A stretch of DNA of 5,235 nt from assembly GCA_900552055.1 (NCBI GenBank), contig URYI01000138.1, positions 1-5,235 on the forward strand, written 5' to 3'. Source of the DNA: an uncultured Eubacteriales bacterium. GTDB taxonomy: Bacteria; Bacillota; Clostridia; Christensenellales; QALW01. The notes beneath the pieces are model-generated. The model made no database searches, was not told the origin of the DNA, and saw nothing but the letters and a program-made list of their open reading frames with translations. Both the position numbers and the translations under genes were made by a program. Within the stretch, counting starts at the first letter, position 1. Each line of letters starts with the position of its first letter. Below are positions 1 to 5,218 of the stretch, piece after piece.

Positions 1-74
1 GCGTTTGCGGCCGGCACGGCCGCGGGGCCGAGCTTAAAGCGCGGCCCCGGCAGGCGCCAGCGCCTGCCAAACGC
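1..74. repeat. GC-rich four-way-junction (cloverleaf-like) inverted-repeat element
   Basis: Seen directly: outer stem GCGTTT (1-6) pairs with AAACGC (69-74). It encloses three adjacent hairpins: GCGGCCG/CGGCCGC (7-13 with 17-23, loop 14-16); GGGGCCG/CGGCCCC (24-30 with 42-48, then an A/G mismatch and GCT/AGC, loop 35-37); and GGCAGGCG/CGCCTGCC (49-56 with 61-68, loop CCAG). That gives 31 base pairs in 74 nt with no unpaired base at the junction. GC is 58 of 74, far above the flanking genes. There is no T-run after it, so it is not an ordinary terminator. It also lacks tRNA hallmarks: 7-nt anticodon loop, TTC-type T-loop and 3' CCA. The element may continue left of the window. A C-rich, unexplained tract follows at about 88-103. 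Inference: a dispersed palindromic repeat or a structured RNA; identity unknown. Confidence 0.6.
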
Positions 75-153
75 CGTCCAAAACATGCGCCGCCCCGCCC
101 CCGCTTATCTATCCCCACATGGCAAACAAAACAATACCTGTACTTTTTACTTA

Positions 154-182
154 TTGCCAGCGGACGAATTTTAGTATATAAT
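154..182 (+). promoter_or_regulatory. Sigma-A-type promoter for the lipoprotein gene
   Basis: A -35 box TTGCCA (154-159) and a perfect -10 box TATAAT (177-182) are separated by 17 nt. The expected transcription start is near 189-190, giving a leader of about 55 nt before the ATG at 245. The position, just after the GC-rich block ends and before the first gene, fits. No operator could be recognised. Confidence 0.75.
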
Positions 183-244
183 TACTAAACAGCACCAACC
201 CCAGAAAAATGGGTATAAAAAACAGTAAGGAGATAATACGCCTC

Positions 245-1015
245 ATGAACAAAAGAATCTTGGCAGCAGTTTTTGCAGTCGTCTGCCTTTTAAGCCTTGC
301 CTCGTGTGCCGGCCAGGGAAATCTGGATACCGCCCCCACTGCGGTTGCCGTCACCCCACCTGCTGAATCCGAAATTATTTCTTATTTTGATCACTTTAAT
401 ATAGATATACTTTCGGCTGAACAAACTGCTCTGGAAAATAAATTAACCGTCACTCTGGAAAGCGAGGACGCTTCTTCAGAAATGAGCGCAAGCATAAAGC
501 TGAGAAGCCGCAGCCAGAACGGCACTCTGACAGCCATCTGCGAAACTACAGGCGAAGCTTTTGATACCAATAGCTCCTCTCTTTCCTATTACGACGGCAC
601 CGCCGCCTATTATGAATCAGATAAATCCAAAATAGAAATGACCCCCGAAGAATTTAAGCGCTCGGCTTATATCCTGCCTTTTATTCAGGATAACATAACT
701 GAAGACAACCTGGAAAACCTTGAGGGCTTAGAGCTGGAAGGAATAATAACTTATTATTTTACGCTTAAGCCCGAAGCTGTGGATTTCAGCGCCCTTTTGG
801 GAGATGCGCAGTTCAATATAACTGAAAATGCTTCTGTCAGCATAGAAATGTCCCAGGGGAATCCTAAAACCCTTACTGTTTCCGCATCAGGCACTTATAT
901 AAATGCTGAGGGGGCTGAATATTCAGCCGTAATCGCGGTTTCAGTCCAGCCTCTGGAGTTTGAAGATTTTTCCCTTCCTGATAATTTAAATGAGTACCAG
1001 ACTAAAAATGCTTGA
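245..1015 (+). CDS. Predicted secreted lipoprotein of unknown function (256 aa)
   Basis: The start chosen is ATG 245. TAAGGAG (226-232) precedes it by 12 nt, and the protein then begins with a compact signal peptide: MNKR, a hydrophobic stretch of about residues 5-17, and the lipobox L18-A19-S20-C21. An in-frame ATG at 209 lacks a ribosome binding site and would put 12 polar residues before the signal, so it is disfavoured. Cys21 should be lipidated by Lgt and the signal cleaved by LspA, anchoring the protein on the outer face of the membrane. After a Thr/Pro/Ala linker (about 22-42) comes an acidic domain rich in alternating beta-strand-like segments. It includes an SYYDGTAAYYES stretch (about residues 113-124) and a SLPDNLNEY-like end. 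This arrangement resembles Bacillota lipoproteins of the LolA/LppX-like barrel type, but that is a loose impression and not a family assignment. No catalytic motif is visible. It has its own promoter and no terminator before the infC promoter. Confidence 0.85.
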   Translation: MNKRILAAVFAVVCLLSLASCAGQGNLDTAPTAVAVTPPAESEIISYFDHFNIDILSAEQTALENKLTVTLESEDASSEMSASIKLRSRSQNGTLTAICETTGEAFDTNSSSLSYYDGTAAYYESDKSKIEMTPEEFKRSAYILPFIQDNITEDNLENLEGLELEGIITYYFTLKPEAVDFSALLGDAQFNITENASVSIEMSQGNPKTLTVSASGTYINAEGAEYSAVIAVSVQPLEFEDFSLPDNLNEYQTKNA

Positions 1016-1040
1016 CACTAAATAAAAAACATAGTATTAT
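1012..1040 (+). promoter_or_regulatory. Near-consensus sigma-A promoter of the infC-rpmI-rplT operon
   Basis: The -35 box TTGACA (1012-1017) is a perfect consensus and contains the TGA stop of the lipoprotein gene (1013-1015). After a 17-nt spacer comes TATTAT (1035-1040), five of six matches to the -10 consensus. The start of transcription should fall near 1047, giving a leader of about 130 nt before infC. This strength fits a ribosomal-protein operon. Confidence 0.8.
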
Positions 1041-1046
1041 TATTCA

Positions 1047-1177
1047 GTAAAGCAGAAGCCGCCCGCTTCTCACCTTCCGGCCATAAGAGCCAGGATTGGT
1101 TTTTGGCAAACTGGTTTTGTTTTTTCGCTATGCGGGTAGTTTTTGCTGCCCGCATATTTTTTTGGAGGTGTATTAGC
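1047..1177 (+). promoter_or_regulatory. Putative L20-responsive attenuator leader of infC
   Basis: This is the untranslated leader between the operon promoter and infC. Seen directly: a hairpin AGAAGC/GCTTCT (1054-1059 with 1065-1070, loop CGCCC); a central region that can form either GCCA/TGGC (1089-1092 with 1104-1107) or GCCAG/CTGGT (1089-1093 with 1111-1115), followed by a T-rich tract to 1125; then the intrinsic terminator. The hexamer GCCCGC at 1061-1066 repeats the terminator's right arm (1148-1153), so it can pair with the left arm GCGGGT (1132-1137) and exclude the terminator. In Bacillus the infC-rpmI-rplT leader is an attenuator controlled by L20 (Rfam L20_leader); the same role here is inferred from position and architecture, since L20 is encoded in this operon. 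No covariance model was run. Confidence 0.6.
1129..1163 (+). terminator. Intrinsic terminator in the infC leader (attenuator)
   Basis: An 11-bp stem is formed by TATGCGGGTAG (1129-1139) and CTGCCCGCATA (1146-1156) with one G-U pair, loop TTTTTG, followed by seven T's (1157-1163). It ends at the first base of the infC ribosome binding site GGAGGTG (1164-1170), so it must be conditional for the operon to be expressed. It would also stop read-through from the lipoprotein gene, which has no terminator of its own. Confidence 0.85.
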
Positions 1178-1681
1178 ATCAACGAAATTCTTATTAATGA
1201 TGAAATCAGAGAAAAGGAAGTGCGCGTTATTTCTGCTGAAGGCGAGCAGCTGGGCATCATGAGCACCCGTGCAGCCATAGCTATGGCTGAAGAAAAGGGG
1301 CTGGATCTCTGTCTGATAGCGCCTAAAGCCGCACCGCCCGTATGCAAAATTATGGATTACGGCAAATACCGTTTTGAAATGCAGAAACGCGCCAAGGAAG
1401 CCCGCAAAAATCAAAAAACGGTTTCCCTGCATGAGATTCAGCTTTCAGTCACCATTGAAGAGCATGATTTGGGCGTCAAAGCCAAAAAGGCGCGCGAATT
1501 TCTGTCTGAAGGAGCCAGAATAAAGGTTTCCATAAGGTTTCGTTCACGCCAGATAACCCGCCCCGAAAAAGGTCTTGAGGTAATGGAGGCTTTCTATGAA
1601 TCCTTAAAGGATGTTGCCAAAATGGAGAGAAAGCCCGTGCTGGAAGGCCGGAATATGATTATGATATTGGTATCCCAATAA
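1178..1681 (+). CDS. infC: Translation initiation factor IF-3 (167 aa, AUC start)
   Basis: IF-3 binds the 30S subunit, keeps it apart from 50S and checks start-codon pairing with initiator tRNA. The N-domain runs from residue 1 to about 75 and contains the family signature KIMDYGKYRFEMQK (57-70). A basic linker helix follows, then the C-domain (about 86-167) with the conserved EGRNM near the end. Length fits the family. Start choice: GGAGGTG (1164-1170) leaves 9 nt between GGAGG and ATC 1178, giving (M)NEILINDEIREKEVR, the normal IF-3 beginning. ATT 1172 is only 3 nt from GGAGG. Upstream in-frame ATG 1130 and TTG 1103 lie in the leader hairpins, and the next in-frame ATG (1259) would cut off about 27 residues. 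A rare AUC or AUU start matches the known autoregulation by IF-3. The C-domain reads RFRSRQ where RFRGRE is common. First gene of infC-rpmI-rplT. Confidence 0.95.
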   Translation: MNEILINDEIREKEVRVISAEGEQLGIMSTRAAIAMAEEKGLDLCLIAPKAAPPVCKIMDYGKYRFEMQKRAKEARKNQKTVSLHEIQLSVTIEEHDLGVKAKKAREFLSEGARIKVSIRFRSRQITRPEKGLEVMEAFYESLKDVAKMERKPVLEGRNMIMILVSQ

Positions 1682-1689
1682 TTTTACTC

Positions 1690-1696
1690 AAGGAGG
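1690..1696 (+). promoter_or_regulatory. Ribosome binding site of rpmI
   Basis: AAGGAGG lies 9 nt before ATG 1706, in the 24-nt gap after the infC stop. It is close to the full anti-Shine-Dalgarno complement, so rpmI has its own strong initiation signal. Confidence 0.85.
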
Positions 1697-1705
1697 ACAC
1701 ACACT

Positions 1706-1903
1706 ATGCCTAAGATGAAAACACATCGCGGAGCGGCTAAGCGCTTCAATCTTACTAAAAACGGTAAGGTAAAAAGGGCCAAATGCATGAGGAACCATTT
1801 CCTTTCGCGCAAATCCCCTAAAACCAAGCGCGGCCTGCGCCAGAACGGTTATTTAGAGGGCGCGGAAGCCATTAATGTTAAAAAGCTTATCCCTTATAAG
1901 TAA
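1706..1903 (+). CDS. rpmI: 50S ribosomal protein L35 (65 aa)
   Basis: L35 (bL35) is a small basic protein of the large ribosomal subunit. The N-terminus MPKMKTHRGAAKRF is the family signature. The rest is Lys/Arg-rich (KNGKVKRAKCMRNH, then SRKSPKTKRGLRQ) and ends in the typical LIPYK. Its 65 residues are the normal length for bacterial L35. The start is fixed by the strong AAGGAGG 9 nt upstream and by the conserved N-terminus. It sits between infC and rplT with short gaps of 24 and 27 nt, so it is co-transcribed and shares any attenuation in the leader. Nothing is missing or unusual. Confidence 0.98.
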   Translation: MPKMKTHRGAAKRFNLTKNGKVKRAKCMRNHFLSRKSPKTKRGLRQNGYLEGAEAINVKKLIPYK

Positions 1904-1915
1904 TAACCCATATTT

Positions 1916-1922
1916 AGGAGGT
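1916..1922 (+). promoter_or_regulatory. Ribosome binding site of rplT
   Basis: AGGAGGT precedes ATG 1931 with 9 nt between AGGAGG and the start. It lies in the 27-nt gap after rpmI. Confidence 0.85.
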
Positions 1923-1930
1923 AGAACAAA

Positions 1931-2281
1931 ATGAGAATCAAAAGAAGCGTAAACGGCAATAAAAACCGCAGAAAGGTATTAAAGCTTGCAAAGGGTTATT
2001 ACGGCGCTAAGAGCAAGCAGTTCAGAGTGGCCAACCAGGCTGTCATGAAATCTCAGGCTTATGCCTATATAGGCCGCAAGCGCAAGAAGAGAGATTTCCG
2101 CAAGCTTTGGATCACCCGCATAAACGCCGCTGCCCGTATAAACGGCCTGAGCTACAGCAGAATGATTCATGGCCTTAAAAACGCCGGCGTAGAGGTAAAC
2201 CGTAAAATGCTTTCCGAACTGGCCATTTATAACGCTGAGGCGTTTGCTTCACTGGCTGAAACTGCCAAGGCCAATCAATAA
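1931..2281 (+). CDS. rplT: 50S ribosomal protein L20 (116 aa)
   Basis: L20 (bL20) binds 23S rRNA early in 50S assembly. In Bacillota it also represses its own operon by binding the infC leader. The basic N-terminal extension ([31 protein letters not shown], about residues 11-41) and the family signature around [18 protein letters not shown] (52-69) are clear, followed by the globular C-domain with [24 protein letters not shown]. Length is normal. The first residues read [10 protein letters not shown], one residue shorter than the common MARVK start; no other start fits the ribosome binding site better. It is the last gene of the operon and is followed after 9 nt by a hairpin terminator. Confidence 0.98.
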   Translation: MRIKRSVNGNKNRRKVLKLAKGYYGAKSKQFRVANQAVMKSQAYAYIGRKRKKRDFRKLWITRINAAARINGLSYSRMIHGLKNAGVEVNRKMLSELAIYNAEAFASLAETAKANQ

Positions 2282-2290
2282 GAAGAGAAC

Positions 2291-2326
2291 TTCAGCGTGA
2301 CGATTTTCGCCGCGCTGAATTTATTT
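2291..2326 (+). terminator. Intrinsic terminator after rplT
   Basis: TTCAGCGTG (2291-2299) pairs with CGCGCTGAA (2311-2319), including one G-U pair. Above an A/C mismatch, CGA/TCG (2301-2303 with 2307-2309) closes a TTT loop. TTTATTT (2320-2326) follows. The interrupted T-run suggests incomplete termination, which would let the downstream genes receive read-through transcripts. Confidence 0.7.
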
Positions 2327-2331
2327 ATGCC

Positions 2332-3114
2332 ATGAAAGAGATTACAAGCGTTTCCAACCAGCTTATAGTCAATTTAAAAAAGCTTAAATTAAAAAAATAC
2401 CGTAAAGAGCAGGGCCTTTATCTTTTGGAAGGACGCAGGCTTGTCACCGATGCCCTTAAGCTGAACGCCCCCGTTAAAACGCTGCTGGTGCTCAATTCCG
2501 CATTGGATTCCTTTTCTGAGGCTGTCCAAATCGCTGAAAACGCTAACGCAGAAATTATAGGCGTTTCTCAGAATATAATTGACGCTTTAAGCGAAACACT
2601 TGCGCCCGAAGGAATACTAGCTGTTGCTAAAACGCAGGAGCTGCCCGTCATAACCGGCGGCCCGCTAATAGCTTTAGACTGCATTCAGGACCCCGGAAAC
2701 CTAGGCACTATCATACGCACCTGCGATGCCGCAGGCATTGGCGGTGTCCTGCTTAACCAAGGCTGTGCAGAGCTATACAACCCCAAAGTTGTCCGCAGCG
2801 CCATGGGTTCTATTTTTAATGTGCCCGTAAAAACCTGCACTGACCTGTCAATGGAACTCAATCAGCTGAAAAAAGACGGTTACGTCATCGCCGCAGCGGC
2901 ATTGGGCGGCTCGCCTTTTTACCAGACCTCTCTGCCCCAGCGCACGGTACTGATAATAGGCAATGAAGGCAATGGTATCAGCCGGGAAATTATCAGTCTG
3001 GCCGATACTGTTGTCACCCTTCCTATGCGCGGCGGAGCTCAGTCCTTAAACGCTTCAATAGCGGCAGGAATAATGATATACGATATCTGCTTTAATAAAC
3101 GCGGTAATAAATGA
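2332..3114 (+). CDS. SpoU/TrmH-family RNA 2'-O-ribose methyltransferase (260 aa)
   Basis: It should transfer a methyl group from S-adenosylmethionine to a ribose 2'-OH in RNA, using the trefoil-knot SPOUT fold as a dimer. Domains: an N-terminal substrate-binding part (about 1-100, with LLEGRRLVTDAL at 31-42), then the SpoU catalytic domain. Motif 1 is N123-L-G-T-I-I-R129 with the catalytic-type Arg; motif 2 is IIGNEGNGIS (208-217); motif 3 is PMRGGAQSLNASIAAGI (231-247). The synteny and form resemble Bacillus YsgA/RlmP, which modifies the A-loop of 23S rRNA, but paralogues are common and the target base cannot be read here. ATG 2332 is the only conventional start in the open frame (the frame is open from 2260) and gives a family-like N-terminus. 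It has no recognisable ribosome binding site and lies just past the rplT terminator. Confidence 0.92.
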   Translation: MKEITSVSNQLIVNLKKLKLKKYRKEQGLYLLEGRRLVTDALKLNAPVKTLLVLNSALDSFSEAVQIAENANAEIIGVSQNIIDALSETLAPEGILAVAKTQELPVITGGPLIALDCIQDPGNLGTIIRTCDAAGIGGVLLNQGCAELYNPKVVRSAMGSIFNVPVKTCTDLSMELNQLKKDGYVIAAAALGGSPFYQTSLPQRTVLIIGNEGNGISREIISLADTVVTLPMRGGAQSLNASIAAGIMIYDICFNKRGNK

Positions 3115-3133
3115 TTATATATACAAGATGATT

Positions 3134-3139
3134 AGGAGG
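3134..3139 (+). promoter_or_regulatory. Ribosome binding site of yebC
   Basis: A perfect AGGAGG lies 7 nt before ATG 3147, inside an AT-rich 32-nt gap. It contrasts with the methyltransferase gene upstream, which has none. No convincing promoter is seen in the gap. Confidence 0.85.
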
Positions 3140-3146
3140 AATATAT

Positions 3147-3881
3147 ATGTCGGGACACAGCAAATGGGCTAATATTAAACATAAAAAGGAAAAGACAGAC
3201 GCGCAAAGAGGCAAAATTTTTACTAAAATCGGCAGAGAACTTTCCATTGCCGTGCGCAGCGGCGGGCCCGACCCTGCGGTAAACACCAAACTGGCTGATG
3301 TTATCGCCAAAGCTAAGGCTAACAATATGCCTAACGAAACCATAAGCCGCAGCATTAAAAAGGCTGCCGGCGAAGGCGATGCGGCTAATTATGAAGAACT
3401 AACATACGAAGGTTATGGTCCTGCGGGCGTAGCTGTGATACTGGAGATACTAACTGATAACCGCAACCGCACGGCGGGCGAAATGCGGCACATATTTGAC
3501 AAGGCCGGCGGCTCTATGGGCGCAACCGGCTGCGTGGGCTGGATGTTTGATAAAAAAGGCGTTATAGTCATAGAGCGCACGCCTGATGTAGATGAGGACG
3601 AATTGACAATGCAGGCCTTAGAGGCAGGCGCAGAGGATATCACTTCAGAAGAAGATGCATTTGAAATATATACTTCGCCCGAAGAGTTTTCCAATGTCCG
3701 CAAAGCGCTGGAGGATGCAGGCTATGCCTTTTTAAGCGCGGAAATAGACCGCATACCCCAGACCACTGTTACAGTCGATGAGGAAGCGCTGAAAAAGGTA
3801 AATTGGATGCTGGATATGTTTGAGGATAACGACGACGTGCAGAACGTATTCCATAACGCCCTGCTGCCCGAAGAAGAATAA
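3147..3881 (+). CDS. yebC: YebC/PmpR/TACO1-family protein (244 aa)
   Basis: The family was long annotated as a DNA-binding transcriptional regulator. Later work on mitochondrial TACO1 and bacterial members points to a ribosome-associated factor that relieves stalling, notably at proline-rich sequences. The hallmark N-terminus [32 protein letters not shown] (1-32) is intact. It is followed by the helical region [21 protein letters not shown] (55-75), the [31 protein letters not shown] block (87-117), [18 protein letters not shown] (121-138), and an acidic C-terminal part with LEDAGY (188-193). Length is standard. The start is fixed by AGGAGG 7 nt upstream. It lies 32 nt after the methyltransferase gene and 39 nt before proA, consistent with one transcript. 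Regulator or translation factor cannot be decided from sequence alone; the cytoplasmic location is secure. Confidence 0.95.
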   Translation: MSGHSKWANIKHKKEKTDAQRGKIFTKIGRELSIAVRSGGPDPAVNTKLADVIAKAKANNMPNETISRSIKKAAGEGDAANYEELTYEGYGPAGVAVILEILTDNRNRTAGEMRHIFDKAGGSMGATGCVGWMFDKKGVIVIERTPDVDEDELTMQALEAGAEDITSEEDAFEIYTSPEEFSNVRKALEDAGYAFLSAEIDRIPQTTVTVDEEALKKVNWMLDMFEDNDDVQNVFHNALLPEEE

Positions 3882-3920
3882 ATTTAGACGGCATATTAAA
3901 TGAAAGGACGGGTTTTATCC

Positions 3921-5210
3921 ATGGATATAATAACCGCTGCCCAAAACGCCAAACAAACCTCCCCCGCTATGGCCCAATTAAGCGGAGAGTTAAAAAACGC
4001 TGCGCTCAGGGAAATTGCGCAGGCGCTTAAGGCTAACGCTCAAATAATATTTGACGCCAACTCGCAGGATCTAGCGCAGGCTCAAAAGGATGAGCTTACC
4101 GCTCCGGTTATAAAGAGGCTTACTTTCAATCAAAGCAAGCTGGACGAAGTTTTAAACGGACTGGAAAGTCTTATCGGCCTGGAAGAACCGGTCAATAAGA
4201 CTCAGCTTGCCCGCAAATTGGACGACGGGCTGGAATTATACAGGGTTTCCTGCCCCATCGGGGTTATAGGAGTTATTTTTGAATCGCGGCCGGACGCACT
4301 TGTTCAAATAAGCTCTCTCTGCCTTAAAAGCGGCAACTGCGCGCTTTTAAAGGGCGGAAGCGAGGCGGCGCAAACCAACCGCGCCCTCTTTGACATAATT
4401 AATCATGCGGCTGTCCGCGCCGGAATCCCGCAGGGCGCGCTGAGCCTGCTGGAAACACGCCAGGATGTAAAGGACATGCTCTCCCTGAGCGAATATATAG
4501 ACCTCATCATCCCGCGCGGCTCCAATCAATTCGTAAAATATATAATGGACAATACCTCCATTCCCGTTATGGGCCATGCTGACGGCATATGTCATACCTA
4601 CGCGGACAAATACGCAGATATTGATATGGCTGTTAAGCTTATAAAAGACGGAAAGACCCAGTATGTATCCGTATGCAACGCAACCGAGACTCTGCTCGTC
4701 CATAAGGATATCGCCGAAAAGCTGCTGCCCCTTGTAAAGCAGGAACTGGATAATGTTATTCTTCTTGGATGCGAGCAGACCAGAAGAATAATTGACGTTC
4801 TGCCCGCATCAGAGCAGGATTGGAGCACTGAATATCTGGACTATAAGCTGTCCATAAAAATTGTTTCTTCGCTGAATGAGGCTATAGACCATATTAATAA
4901 ATACGGTTCCAAGCATACCGACTGCATAATAACTCAGGATAAGCAGAGAGCGGCGCTTTTTATGAACGCTGTAGATTCGGCAAACGTATTCTGGAACTGC
5001 TCCACCCGTTTTTCAGACGGCTTCAGATACGGCTTTGGCGCGGAAGTGGGAATAAGTACAAACAAGCTGCATGCGCGCGGCCCGGTAGGTCTTGACGGAC
5101 TGTTAAGCTATAAATACAAGCTCATAGGCTCAGGGAACATAGTGGCCGATTATGCTTCGGGTAAAAAAAGCTTTAAGCATGCTGATATAGAAAAAGATTG
5201 CCCCTGCTGA
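3921..5210 (+). CDS. proA: Gamma-glutamyl phosphate reductase (429 aa)
   Basis: ProA reduces gamma-glutamyl phosphate with NADPH to glutamate-5-semialdehyde, the second step of proline synthesis from glutamate. It belongs to the aldehyde dehydrogenase superfamily. Visible blocks: SCPIGVIGVIFESRPDAL (110-127), LKSGNCALLKGGSEA (135-149), IDLIIPRGSNQFV (193-205), GHADGICH (218-225), the nucleophile motif VCNATETLLVH with Cys252, DHINKYGSKHTDCI (323-336), and FSDGFRYGFGAEVGIST plus LHARGPVGLDGL near the end. Start: ATG 3921 has AAAGGA (3903-3908) 12 nt upstream and gives the family-like MDIITAAQNAK. The in-frame ATG at 3900 lacks a ribosome binding site and adds seven atypical residues. A short tail ending CPC extends past the usual VADYASGKK. 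Its usual partner proB is absent from the window; yebC is upstream. Confidence 0.96.
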   Translation: MDIITAAQNAKQTSPAMAQLSGELKNAALREIAQALKANAQIIFDANSQDLAQAQKDELTAPVIKRLTFNQSKLDEVLNGLESLIGLEEPVNKTQLARKLDDGLELYRVSCPIGVIGVIFESRPDALVQISSLCLKSGNCALLKGGSEAAQTNRALFDIINHAAVRAGIPQGALSLLETRQDVKDMLSLSEYIDLIIPRGSNQFVKYIMDNTSIPVMGHADGICHTYADKYADIDMAVKLIKDGKTQYVSVCNATETLLVHKDIAEKLLPLVKQELDNVILLGCEQTRRIIDVLPASEQDWSTEYLDYKLSIKIVSSLNEAIDHINKYGSKHTDCIITQDKQRAALFMNAVDSANVFWNCSTRFSDGFRYGFGAEVGISTNKLHARGPVGLDGLLSYKYKLIGSGNIVADYASGKKSFKHADIEKDCPC

Positions 5211-5218
5211 CAGTAAAA

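Noticed and set aside
1..74. A tRNA gene, suggested by the 74-nt cloverleaf-like fold.
   Set aside because: Loops are 3, 3 and 4 nt, with no 7-nt anticodon loop, no T-loop consensus and no CCA or discriminator layout.
1..86. An open minus-strand frame from an ATG at 86-84 to the window edge, 28 full codons, Arg/Pro/Ala-rich.
   Set aside because: Open frames are expected in GC-rich DNA. It has no ribosome binding site and its whole length is explained by nested palindromes.
209..244. Upstream ATG at 209 as the lipoprotein start.
   Set aside because: There is no ribosome binding site, it is only about 20 nt from the expected transcript start, and it would put 12 polar residues before the signal peptide. 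ATG 245 has TAAGGAG upstream.
151..354. A minus-strand frame with a hydrophobic peptide (MRRIISLLFFIPIFLG... from 246), reminiscent of a small membrane toxin antisense to the lipoprotein start.
   Set aside because: There is no ribosome binding site before its internal ATG. It is the mirror of the signal peptide and promoter region of a well-supported gene, and there is no antitoxin-like RNA signal.
1103..1177. An N-terminal extension of IF-3 starting at TTG 1103 or ATG 1130.
   Set aside because: The codons run through the leader hairpins and terminator, and the encoded residues (rich in Phe, Cys and Trp) do not resemble IF-3.
2260..2331. An upstream extension of the methyltransferase frame, which is open and encodes a charged, protein-like stretch.
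   Set aside because: It has no ATG, GTG or TTG and it overlaps the end of rplT and its terminator. The N-terminus from 2332 already matches the family.
3095..3125. A possible promoter for yebC in the AT-rich sequence around TTATATATAC.
   Set aside because: No -35 box at proper spacing and only a poor -10 match; read-through from upstream is simpler.
3413..3703. Minus-strand open frames within yebC, and similar ones at 1018-1432, 1979-2170, 3092-3355, 4347-4703 and 4598-4828.
   Set aside because: They lie mostly opposite confidently identified genes or the infC leader, have no recognisable domains, and are shadow frames.
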